NCBI GenBank assembly: GCA_016720705.1 | Contig: JADKKB010000001.1 | Coordinates: 62,001-126,000 of the forward strand | Direction of reading: 5' to 3' | Length of the DNA: 64,000 nucleotides | From: Chloracidobacterium sp. | GTDB taxonomy: Bacteria > Acidobacteriota > Blastocatellia > Pyrinomonadales > Pyrinomonadaceae | Part shown: positions 43,306-50,371 of the stretch, piece by piece | How positions within the stretch are numbered: position 1 is the stretch's first letter | Layout of the letters: every line of letters starts with the position of its first letter | Made by a program: the position numbers and the translations under genes | Notes under the pieces: generated by a model | Databases searched by the model: none | Told to the model about the DNA's origin: nothing | What the model saw: only the letters and a program-made list of their open reading frames with translations

Positions 43306-44775
43306 TCACGATTCGACGCGATAATTTGGGGCTTCCTTGGTAATAATAACGTCGTGAACGTGTGATTCGCGTAATCCGGCGGAAGTGATGCGGACAAATT
43401 TCGCATCGTTTTGAAGTTCTGCGATAGATCGGCACCCGGTATATCCCATACCTGACCTGAGCCCGCCGACGAGTTGGGTCACCATATCGGCAACCGACCC
43501 CTTATAAGCCACGCGGCCCTCAATACCCTCAGGCACATATTTGGCGTCCGAGACGGTACCCTCTTGGGAATATCGATCACTCGAACCTTTTTTCATCGCT
43601 CCGATCGAGCCCATTCCACGATATGACTTAAAGTTGCGCCCCTGGAAGAGGATGACCTCACCCGGAGACTCTTCCGTGCCGGCAAATAGTGAACCGATCA
43701 TCACACAGTCTGCTCCCGCAGCAATCGCTTTTGCGACGTCGCCGGAGAATTTAACGCCACCGTCCGCAATGATCGGTGCTCCGGTGCCCTTGGCTGCGGC
43801 GACACATTCGGTGATCGCCGAGATCTGCGGCACACCGGCACCTGTGACCACACGGGTCGTACAGATCGAACCCGGGCCAATACCGACCTTAACTGCATCT
43901 ACACCCGCTGCGATCAGCATTTTTGTCGCTTCCGCAGTTGCGACATTACCCGCAATTATTTCGATCTCGGGGAACTTTGCACGAACGCTCTTGACCGCTT
44001 CCATTACCCTCGAACTATGACCGTGCGCGGTGTCAATGACGATCGCATCGACCCTCGAATTTACAAGCTCGGTCGCTCGTTCCAAAAAATCTCCGGTTGC
44101 ACCGATCGCACCGGCACACATTAGCCGGCCAAACCCATCCTTGGCGGCAAGCGGGAAGTTGATTGCCTTCTGAATATCTTTGACCGTAATAAGACCTTTT
44201 AAGTGACCATTTTCGTCAACGACAAGCAGTTTTTCGATGCGGTGCTTTTGGAGCTTAACCTTTGCCTCGTCAAGCGTGGTGCCGACGGGCACAGTGACCA
44301 AGGGTTGCGGCGTCATTATCTCTGAAACGGGAATGTCAAAGCGAGTCTCGAAACGCAGATCACGATTGGTTATGATCCCGACCAGTCGTCCGGCTTCGTC
44401 CGTTACGGGTACACCGCTGATCTTGTAGCGTTCCATTATCGCGAGGGCGTCAGAAACGAGTTGGTTGTGTCCGATAGTCACAGGGTCCACGATCATACCG
44501 GATTCGCTTCGTTTTACCTTATCCACTTCTTCGGCCTGCTGTCCGATCGAAAAGTTCTTGTGGATCACGCCGATACCGCCCTGTTGAGCAAGGGCGATCG
44601 CAAGGCTGGCCTCAGTAACGGTATCCATCGCGGATGAGCAGAGCGGGATATTCAATTCGATGTTTCGAGAAAATCGTGTCCGTGTATCGACCTCATTCGG
44701 CAGGATCTCAGAGTATGCCGGGACGAGCAATACGTCGTCAAAAGTTAGGCCTTCGTTAATTTCTTTGATATTCAT
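43306..44775 (-). CDS. guaB: Inosine-5'-monophosphate dehydrogenase
   Basis: 489 residues from the ATG at 44775 (MNIKEINEGLTFDDVLLVPAYS), the standard IMPDH start; the open frame extends 19 codons further, across part of the terminator hairpin, and is not used. Two CBS domains (about 90-200) are inserted in the barrel. The active-site loop GIGPGSICTTRVVTGAGVPQ contains the catalytic Cys, and the flap region carries YRGMGSIGAM. It oxidises IMP to XMP, the committed step to GMP. It lies only 16 bp after a terminator-like hairpin, an odd position for a promoter. Confidence 0.97.
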   Translation of the reverse strand: MNIKEINEGLTFDDVLLVPAYSEILPNEVDTRTRFSRNIELNIPLCSSAMDTVTEASLAIALAQQGGIGVIHKNFSIGQQAEEVDKVKRSESGMIVDPVTIGHNQLVSDALAIMERYKISGVPVTDEAGRLVGIITNRDLRFETRFDIPVSEIMTPQPLVTVPVGTTLDEAKVKLQKHRIEKLLVVDENGHLKGLITVKDIQKAINFPLAAKDGFGRLMCAGAIGATGDFLERATELVNSRVDAIVIDTAHGHSSRVMEAVKSVRAKFPEIEIIAGNVATAEATKMLIAAGVDAVKVGIGPGSICTTRVVTGAGVPQISAITECVAAAKGTGAPIIADGGVKFSGDVAKAIAAGADCVMIGSLFAGTEESPGEVILFQGRNFKSYRGMGSIGAMKKGSSDRYSQEGTVSDAKYVPEGIEGRVAYKGSVADMVTQLVGGLRSGMGYTGCRSIAELQNDAKFVRITSAGLRESHVHDVIITKEAPNYRVES

Positions 44776-44791
44776 TTTAATAGCAGTTAAA

Positions 44792-44820
44792 CAAAAATGT
44801 CCGCAATTACCTTGCGGACA
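44792..44820 (-). terminator. Intrinsic terminator between the rodZ-like gene and guaB
   Basis: TGTCCGCAA (44799-44807) pairs with TTGCGGACA (44812-44820). On the minus strand a run of five T follows (complement of 44794-44798). It is 37 bp after the rodZ-like stop codon and 16 bp before the guaB start, so it could end the first gene or attenuate guaB. Confidence 0.8.
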
Positions 44821-44857
44821 CCGTATGATCAATTTTCAATAACCGTGCACACTTCAT

Positions 44858-45880
44858 CTACTGGGGCCGATTAGCCGGAGCCGTTGTGACCGGTTTGGCC
44901 GTTGCCGCCGGTTTGGCCGTCGGGGCCGGTTTAGGTGTTGCCGCCGGTTTGTTCGCCGGTGTCGCGGTGGTGTCGACGTTAGCCGTCGGCTTAACCACTG
45001 GCGTTGGCCGTGAAACCTGTGCCGGAGTTGATACCGCATTCGCTAACGCAGTGTTCGTGTTGCCGTTTGCTGCAGGTTCGGGAATTTCGCCATTGATCGA
45101 ACCGGCTTCCCAAATTTTCGCAAAATTATCTTTCGAGATCGTAAATTGGATACGTCCACCATCCGCGGGTGATAACGGCGTAGCGGGCAAGGCGATCGCT
45201 TTCCCGTTGATGGTCAATTTTACCGACTGGGCATTCCATCGGTTGTAGTTGAAATTAATGCTCTCCTTCGGTTCAAAGGTCAATGGTGCGTCCGAGGCGA
45301 CTGATTTGTCAGTTTTAACGTCGTCACTCGTTACCAGAACACGAACGGGTTGGTTTACAGCGGCAAATTCAAATTTCGACGCCGAGAACTCAGGAGACTT
45401 AGGCTTTTCGGGTACCGTTCCGTCCGCAGTGTTTGCCGGCGCATTTGAATTTGTATTGACAGCAACTGACGGCGGGCGATCGGGCTGATTCCGTAAATAG
45501 TCTACGAGATAAAGTACGCCCACAGTCATCAGACCCAAGATCACTACCGCAACTATTATAGTTGGGATCATCGAACCGTTGCGGTCGTCGGTCAGAACCT
45601 CAGGTCTATAGTGTTTGATTTCGTCCGTTGCTTCATTGTCATTTGCCGCGATCAGGCGAGCGTAGTCCTGAAGGACTTCCTGTTCGTCGATATCAATAAA
45701 TTTCGCATAGGATTTAACAAAACCCTTATTGAAAATACCGCCCGGTAGAGGGCGATAGTCATCATTCTCGATCGACTCCAGGTAATGGGCGGAGATGCGG
45801 GTCTGCTCCGCGACTTCGCTTATAGATATACCTCTTTCCTCGCGAGCCTGTCGCAATTTTTCACCGAGAGTTAATGACAT
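44858..45880 (-). CDS. RodZ-like helix-turn-helix membrane protein
   Basis: 340 residues. The N-terminal HTH_25 domain (about 4-70: LGEKLRQAREERGISISEVAEQTRIS, then GIFNKGFVKSYAKFI) is characteristic of RodZ. One membrane span (about 105-129) follows, then a Pro/Asn linker, a beta-rich periplasmic DUF4115-like domain (about 165-270) and a C-terminal Pro/Ala/Thr-rich tail. In E. coli RodZ links MreB to the cell-wall elongasome and shapes rods. No mreB is in view. The HTH is normally a protein-binding rather than DNA-binding module in this family. Confidence 0.88.
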   Translation of the reverse strand: MSLTLGEKLRQAREERGISISEVAEQTRISAHYLESIENDDYRPLPGGIFNKGFVKSYAKFIDIDEQEVLQDYARLIAANDNEATDEIKHYRPEVLTDDRNGSMIPTIIVAVVILGLMTVGVLYLVDYLRNQPDRPPSVAVNTNSNAPANTADGTVPEKPKSPEFSASKFEFAAVNQPVRVLVTSDDVKTDKSVASDAPLTFEPKESINFNYNRWNAQSVKLTINGKAIALPATPLSPADGGRIQFTISKDNFAKIWEAGSINGEIPEPAANGNTNTALANAVSTPAQVSRPTPVVKPTANVDTTATPANKPAATPKPAPTAKPAATAKPVTTAPANRPQ

Positions 45881-45936
45881 TTCTTTTATGAATGGACGGT
45901 CGAGCTTAATCGAGCCAAATCGTGAACTTACACTGA

Positions 45937-45966
45937 AATATATCGCTCTTGGGCTTATGATGTCAA
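45937..45966 (-). promoter_or_regulatory. Promoter of the rodZ-like gene, TTGACA-N18-TATATT
   Basis: On the minus strand the -35 is a perfect TTGACA (45966-45961) and the -10 is TATATT (45942-45937), 18 bp apart. Transcription would start near 45930, 50 nt before the ATG. Confidence 0.7.
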
Positions 45967-46028
45967 TCGTTTCGGTCAGGTTTGTCTCGTAAATACTAGT
46001 TATAGAAAGAGTTTCAGACGGTTAGCTT

Positions 46029-46057
46029 TTGGCAATCGTTAGGTGGTATATTAGAAT
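46029..46057 (+). promoter_or_regulatory. Promoter of the microcompartment locus, TTGGCA-N17-TAGAAT
   Basis: TTGGCA (46029-46034) and TAGAAT (46052-46057), each one base from consensus, are 17 bp apart. A leader of about 27 nt with GCGAGGA (46077-46083) precedes the ATG at 46091. No operator was identified. Confidence 0.65.
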
Positions 46058-46090
46058 CCAAATTGCAGTCAGAATAGCGAGGAATAATCA

Positions 46091-46480
46091 ATGAGTTTAG
46101 AAGCTCTCGGAATGGTCGAAACCAAAGGTTTTATCGGTGCCGTTGAAGCGGCAGATGCGATGGTCAAGGCCGCAAATGTGCAACTGGTCGGAAAGGAATA
46201 CATCGGTGCCGGTTTTGTGACGATATTCGTCAGAGGCGATGTCGGAGCTGTTAAGGCGGCAACGGATGCCGGTGCAGCAGCGGCACGTCGGGTCGGCGAA
46301 TTGATCAGCGTGCACGTGATCCCACGTCCGCATCAGGAAGTCGAACGCGTTCTGCCTAAGGGCGGCCAGGTCGGCGTCAGCCCTGACGAGAAAGCCCTTC
46401 AAGGTGGCGGACGTCAACTCGGTTCAGGCGGGGCCGGAACGGGTTCAGCAGCCGAAGGCACTAAAACTAAGACAAAATAG
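46091..46480 (+). CDS. Bacterial microcompartment hexameric shell protein (BMC-H) 1
   Basis: 129 residues. The first about 90 residues are a standard single BMC domain (LGMVETKGFIGAVEAADAM, AAARRVGELISVHVIPRPH). The pore loop is I38-G39-A40-G41, so the hexamer would have a small uncharged pore lined by Gly. A Gly/Ser/Ala-rich tail of about 35 residues ending KTKTK is extra to the domain. It forms hexagonal tiles of the protein shell. It is first in the locus, ahead of an aldehyde dehydrogenase; a second shell protein at 48861 has a different pore residue. Confidence 0.95.
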   Translation: MSLEALGMVETKGFIGAVEAADAMVKAANVQLVGKEYIGAGFVTIFVRGDVGAVKAATDAGAAAARRVGELISVHVIPRPHQEVERVLPKGGQVGVSPDEKALQGGGRQLGSGGAGTGSAAEGTKTKTK

Positions 46481-46542
46481 TATTGCCAAGATCGCGCCGG
46501 TGAAACCGTCCTATATAAGAACGGTGAGCCGGAGCGTTCGTT

Positions 46543-48273
46543 TTGGCCGGACGCTCAATGGGTGACAAGGACCTAATTGCACAACAAGAGGCCCGCGACG
46601 CGGTGGACGCCGCTCGTATGGCTTTTGAGATCGTGTCAGAGTTTGACCAGCATAAGATAGATTCTATCTGTGATGCGATGTCACGCGTGGCTCTGATAAA
46701 TGCCGCACGCCTCGGGCAAATGGCTCACGAAGAGACAGGTTTTGGAAACGCCGAGGATAAACGGGAAAAGAACCGATTTGCGGCCGAAGATGTTTGGAAT
46801 CACTTCCGTAACCTAAAGACGGTCGGCGTTGTATCGGATACAAAGAATATCGTCGAGATCGTTAGTCCTCGCGGAGTCGTAGCCGCCATCATTCCGTCGA
46901 CGAACCCAACCTCGACCGCAATATTTAAGATCATCATCGCGATCAAATCCAGAAATACCGTAGTGCTTTCCCCACATCCGTCGGCCGCGAAGTGTATTGC
47001 TGAAACGGCCAGATTGATGCGTGACGAAGGGATCAGACTCGGTCTTCCGGCGGATGCGATCAAGTGTCTGACCGTCTCCTCGCTTGAGGGGACTGAGGCT
47101 TTGATGAGGCATAAGAATACCGCGGTCATACTTGCTACGGGCGGCACGGGCCTCGTCCGTGCCGCGTATTCCTCCGGTAAACCGGCTTTTGGTGTCGGGC
47201 CGGGAAACGTCCCTTCATTTATTGAACGCTCTGCGAATATTGAAAAGGCGGTAGCAGATATTCTGACCGGCACTTGCTTCGATAATGGGACGATCTGTGC
47301 TTCTGAGCAGTCGGTCGTGGTCGATGCCCCGGTTGAGGCGGCGGTTCGAGAGCAGTTTAAGGCTCAAGGCGGTCACTTCCTGAATCCGGGCGATGCCGAT
47401 GCTGTCGCAAAAGTACTCTTAACACCCCAGAGAACGCTCAATCCATTAATCGTTGGTCGATCTGCCGTTCATATTGCAGAACTTGCAGGGATCAATGTGC
47501 CGGACGGAACTCGCTGCTTGATCGCTGATTGCGCAGGTGTCGGACGAGAGTTTCCTTGGTCGGTCGAAAAGCTTTCGCCAATGCTCGCGTTCTTTGTGGT
47601 TGACGGTATAGAGCAAGGGGCAAATCGCTGTCGTGAAATTCTACAATTCGGCGGAATGGGCCATACAGCGGGAATGCATACCCAGGATCGGTCGGCGGCC
47701 GTACGGTATGGCGATCAGATGCCTGCGTCACGAATCATTATTAATTCGCCGACGACGCACGGAGCGATAGGATTTTCGACCGATCTATCGCCATCGATGA
47801 CACTTGGTTGCGGGTCTTGGGGCGGAAACGTGACATCTGACAATGTGTCGCCGATCCATTTAATGGATATAAAACGCGTGGCATTTGAATCTAAGCCAAT
47901 AAATATGCCGCGGCCCAAGTCAGTGCAGACCGCATCACCGGTCGCATCAACGTCGAAACGATCGGTTAGCCGCCAAGATATAGCGGCTCTGGTTGATGGC
48001 TTTCTAAAAGGCCGTCCGACGGCATTGGTGAACAAGCCGGAAATCGACTCCAAACCGCAAAGTGAGTCGCCGGTCAAAACGATTCTGCATCACCTTATAC
48101 CTGAACCGCCGCCTGTCGCAGAGCGGCCGCCGGTGGCCGTAGATTTTGTTTGTGAGGACGATGTACGACGTGCGGATTCAAACAACGCCAAGATATTTAT
48201 TAGCAAAAAGACGATCCTGACGCCATCGGCACGCGATCTGGGTAATGAAAGAGAGATATTTGTCTTAATGTAG
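46543..48273 (+). CDS. Acylating aldehyde dehydrogenase (AdhE-type ALDH domain) with microcompartment-targeting tail
   Basis: Up to 576 residues (TTG 46543, with GGAG eight bases upstream; ATG 46558 is the alternative). Residues about 10-450 resemble the N-terminal ALDH half of AdhE more than EutE/PduP: IPSTNPTSTAIFK, SPHPSAAKC, ILATGGTGLVRAAYSSGKPAFGVG, FDNGTICASEQSV with catalytic Cys252, and LTLGCGSWGGN-like MTLGCGSWGGNV. The alcohol-dehydrogenase half is missing. A 125-residue tail contains an amphipathic helix (about 475-490, RQDIAALVDGFLKGR), a likely encapsulation peptide, and ends in a distinct module from about 537 (EDDVRRADSNNAKIFIS, TILTPSARDLG). It should oxidise an aldehyde to acyl-CoA inside the shell. 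Confidence 0.92.
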   Translation: MAGRSMGDKDLIAQQEARDAVDAARMAFEIVSEFDQHKIDSICDAMSRVALINAARLGQMAHEETGFGNAEDKREKNRFAAEDVWNHFRNLKTVGVVSDTKNIVEIVSPRGVVAAIIPSTNPTSTAIFKIIIAIKSRNTVVLSPHPSAAKCIAETARLMRDEGIRLGLPADAIKCLTVSSLEGTEALMRHKNTAVILATGGTGLVRAAYSSGKPAFGVGPGNVPSFIERSANIEKAVADILTGTCFDNGTICASEQSVVVDAPVEAAVREQFKAQGGHFLNPGDADAVAKVLLTPQRTLNPLIVGRSAVHIAELAGINVPDGTRCLIADCAGVGREFPWSVEKLSPMLAFFVVDGIEQGANRCREILQFGGMGHTAGMHTQDRSAAVRYGDQMPASRIIINSPTTHGAIGFSTDLSPSMTLGCGSWGGNVTSDNVSPIHLMDIKRVAFESKPINMPRPKSVQTASPVASTSKRSVSRQDIAALVDGFLKGRPTALVNKPEIDSKPQSESPVKTILHHLIPEPPPVAERPPVAVDFVCEDDVRRADSNNAKIFISKKTILTPSARDLGNEREIFVLM

Positions 48274-48295
48274 TCTCCGGCATATTAGAATAGCG

Positions 48296-48715
48296 ATGGC
48301 GAATTCTTCGAACAAGGGGCCCGTTTGTCACAAATGTGGTGCGGGAATAAGACCCGAAACACAGTTTTGTTACGGGTGTGGATCGTCACTGGTGAGTGAC
48401 TTGAACGACGTCGATGCGACGTCTGCTACAACCTCGGTCGAGGCCGAATCGGAAAAGCAGCCGTCCGCGTCTGACAATAGTCTCGCCGAACTTGAGGCCA
48501 AGCTTTCGTCAGACTTTCCGCCGGCGGATCAGGCAAAGGCCAAATTAGAAACGGCTGCACGAGACAGAAAGCGGGCGAGGCGGACGACGAAAAAGCAGTT
48601 TGAGGTGGTATGGGAACCGGCGGACGCGGCATCATATCGGCACTATGGTCTAGTGGTCTTGCTGATATTCGTTGTCGCGGTCGCGATCGTGATCTTTACG
48701 GTTTTTTTGAAGTAG
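48296..48715 (+). CDS. Zinc-ribbon protein with C-terminal membrane anchor, in microcompartment locus
   Basis: 139 residues. The N-terminal zinc ribbon is CHKCG ... CYGCG (Cys11, Cys14, Cys27, Cys30 approximately), followed by an acidic and then basic linker (AARDRKRARRTTKKQ) and a C-terminal span (LVVLLIFVVAVAIVIFTVFLK). It is thus a tail-anchored protein with the zinc module in the cytoplasm. It begins 22 bp after the aldehyde dehydrogenase gene. It is not a known shell or core component; it may place the compartment at the membrane. That role is a guess from position only. Confidence 0.75.
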   Translation: MANSSNKGPVCHKCGAGIRPETQFCYGCGSSLVSDLNDVDATSATTSVEAESEKQPSASDNSLAELEAKLSSDFPPADQAKAKLETAARDRKRARRTTKKQFEVVWEPADAASYRHYGLVVLLIFVVAVAIVIFTVFLK

Positions 48716-48726
48716 GCGGTGATGTG

Positions 48727-48834
48727 ATGCTTACATCGGGAGCGTTATTCTTTATTGTTATATTCGGCGGAATGACTATGCTTTCGGCGGTGATATTGGT
48801 GTTTCGATATTTCATCAAACGTAGCCGTCAATAG
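48727..48834 (+). CDS. 35-residue single-span membrane microprotein
   Basis: The frame MLTSGALFFIVIFGGMTMLS then AVILVFRYFIKRSRQ is a perfect small membrane protein: a span of about 22 residues and a basic C-terminus, which would face the cytoplasm. AGGCGG (48714-48719) lies seven bases before the ATG. A GTG codon directly before it (48724) is in frame. The gene starts 11 bp after the zinc-ribbon gene and ends 26 bp before the second shell gene, so it is inside the operon. No homologue is recalled. A longer in-frame extension to 48610 would overlap the zinc-ribbon gene and is rejected. Confidence 0.65.
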   Translation: MLTSGALFFIVIFGGMTMLSAVILVFRYFIKRSRQ

Positions 48835-48860
48835 TATCATCAGGGTGGATAGGAATTATT

Positions 48861-49181
48861 ATGCAAGCACTAGGTATGGTGGAATGCTTTGGCTTGGTGG
48901 CGATGATCGAGGCGGCGGACGCTATGGTCAAATCTGCCAATGTGAAGCTGGTTGGGTATGAAAAGATCGATGCAGGCCTTGTAACGGCGATCGTTCGCGG
49001 CGAGGTCGGTGCCGTCAAAGCGGCGGTCGACGCAGGTGCGGCGGCGGCGCGTCGGATAGGAACGGTGACGGCGGTTCACGTCATTCCGCGTCCCCACGAC
49101 GAAGTCGATGACGGTATCCCGGTACTATATACCGGTGAGACAAACCGTAAGAAAATATCTGGTTCGGTACCCGAAGCCTAA
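48861..49181 (+). CDS. Bacterial microcompartment hexameric shell protein (BMC-H) 2
   Basis: 106 residues with AGGA six bases before the ATG. The domain closely resembles BMC-H 1 (EAADAMVKSANVKLVG, AAAARRIGTVTAVHVIPRPH), but the pore loop reads I36-D37-A38-G39: an Asp replaces the first Gly, giving a ring of six acidic side chains in the hexamer. The C-terminal extension is short. The two paralogues probably co-assemble with different permeability. It is the last gene before the bidirectional terminator; no pentameric vertex protein or BMC-T trimer is in this locus. Confidence 0.95.
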   Translation: MQALGMVECFGLVAMIEAADAMVKSANVKLVGYEKIDAGLVTAIVRGEVGAVKAAVDAGAAAARRIGTVTAVHVIPRPHDEVDDGIPVLYTGETNRKKISGSVPEA

Positions 49182-49197
49182 TAGTCAGCACTTTATA

Positions 49198-49237
49198 CAA
49201 AAAGGGCGAGTTGCCGATGAGCAACTCGCCCTTTTAA
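49198..49237. terminator. Bidirectional intrinsic terminator
   Basis: AAAGGGCGAGTTGC (49201-49214) pairs with GCAACTCGCCCTTT (49221-49234), 6-nt loop, A run on the left and T run on the right, between the convergent shell and VWA genes. Confidence 0.93.
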
Positions 49238-49251
49238 TGTTTGGCGACGTC

Positions 49252-50346
49252 TTATCGTGGTTTTGGTGCCTGAACCGGTTTTTGCAGAGTGGGCGTCGAG
49301 CCCTCGGCAACTCGCCCGGTACGCGACACTGCAATGCGTTTTTGTTTGTTCGGGCCATCCTCGACAACGACCTTGATATTTCTAAAAGTTCCGTCGCGTG
49401 TGTCATTTGACGGGATATAGCCGATCGAATACTGCGTCCGTAATTCGTTTGAGATCTCTTTTGCAAGTGTCGGCAATTCGCCGACCGTACCCGGAAAGTA
49501 CGCCTTTCCACCGGTCTCAGCAGCCATTCTTTCCAAAAAGGCTTTCGCCTTGCCTTGCGGGCTCTTGCCTATAAAACCACCCTCAGAACTCAGATCACCG
49601 ACGAACCCTATCACGTAGATCTGTACCTCTGATTCACGCAGGAGCTCGAACAACTGCTTTTCGTTATAATAACTGTCGCGGTCTTCGCCATCGGAAACCA
49701 AAATGAGAGCACGGCGTTTACGGTCATTTTGCGCTTTTGATTTCTCATAATCGTCAACGTTTTCGACGGCGAGATAAACGGCGTCGATAATGGCAGTCTG
49801 TCCGCCCTCGATGTAAAGATTGTCGAGAGCATCGACCAGATCCGCCTTATTTGATGTGAAAGGTTGTTCGATACTTATCTTGTCGCGGCCGACAAATCGG
49901 ACGATCGTAGTTTCATCTTCAGGCTTGTTTGTATCGATGAGGATCTTTCCGGCCTCTATCACCTTTTCAAGTTGCGGCCGTAAGCTGCCGGAATTATCGA
50001 TCACAAGAGCGTAGTTGGTCGGTACATCTGCACGCGAAAAGAAATCGACTTCCTGAAGCTTATTATCTTCGAAGATCTTGAAATCCTTTTGTTGGAGATC
50101 ATTGATGGGACGATTGTTGCGATCAACCACGCGAACGTTTAAGTTTACGAGTTCGGTGTCGACCTTGATGATCTCGTTCGGATCGTCGAATGGTGTCGGG
50201 GTCGGGGTCGGTTTTACGGCAACGGGGGACGGCGTCGGCGTGGCGGTCGACATCTTTTGGGCGGACGCCGTTTCGGTTAAGGCGTTTGCGCAAAAGACGC
50301 CGGCGGCGGCAAAGATAAGGCCAATCAGGGCAAGTTTATTTTTCAT
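49252..50346 (-). CDS. Secreted VWA-domain protein, acidobacterial type
   Basis: 364 residues. Signal peptide (residues 5-29), then a Thr/Pro linker (TPTPSPVAVKPTPTPTP), the VVDRNNRPINDLQQKDFKIFEDN block and a VWA domain with MIDAS D117-N-S119-G-S121. It starts 25 bp after the stop of the VWA gene upstream on the same strand, so the two are cotranscribed. Sequence similarity to the partner covers the whole domain, consistent with a tandem duplication. The role is unknown beyond metal-dependent binding. Confidence 0.88.
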   Translation of the reverse strand: MKNKLALIGLIFAAAGVFCANALTETASAQKMSTATPTPSPVAVKPTPTPTPFDDPNEIIKVDTELVNLNVRVVDRNNRPINDLQQKDFKIFEDNKLQEVDFFSRADVPTNYALVIDNSGSLRPQLEKVIEAGKILIDTNKPEDETTIVRFVGRDKISIEQPFTSNKADLVDALDNLYIEGGQTAIIDAVYLAVENVDDYEKSKAQNDRKRRALILVSDGEDRDSYYNEKQLFELLRESEVQIYVIGFVGDLSSEGGFIGKSPQGKAKAFLERMAAETGGKAYFPGTVGELPTLAKEISNELRTQYSIGYIPSNDTRDGTFRNIKVVVEDGPNKQKRIAVSRTGRVAEGSTPTLQKPVQAPKPR

Positions 50347-50371
50347 CGTGACAAATAGCGTACCGGATTCT

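Noticed and set aside
43306..45880. Riboswitch upstream of guaB
   Set aside because: Only a simple terminator-like hairpin is visible in 82 bp; there is no room or sequence for a purine riboswitch.
48610..48726. Upstream extension of the membrane microprotein
   Set aside because: The in-frame extension overlaps the zinc-ribbon gene out of frame and gives a sequence without protein features; the ribosome-binding site is at 48714-48719.
46091..49181. Complete metabolosome (Eut/Pdu-type) operon
   Set aside because: No vertex pentamer, BMC-T, phosphotransacylase, cobalamin or glycyl-radical enzyme is present, so no named BMC type is assigned.
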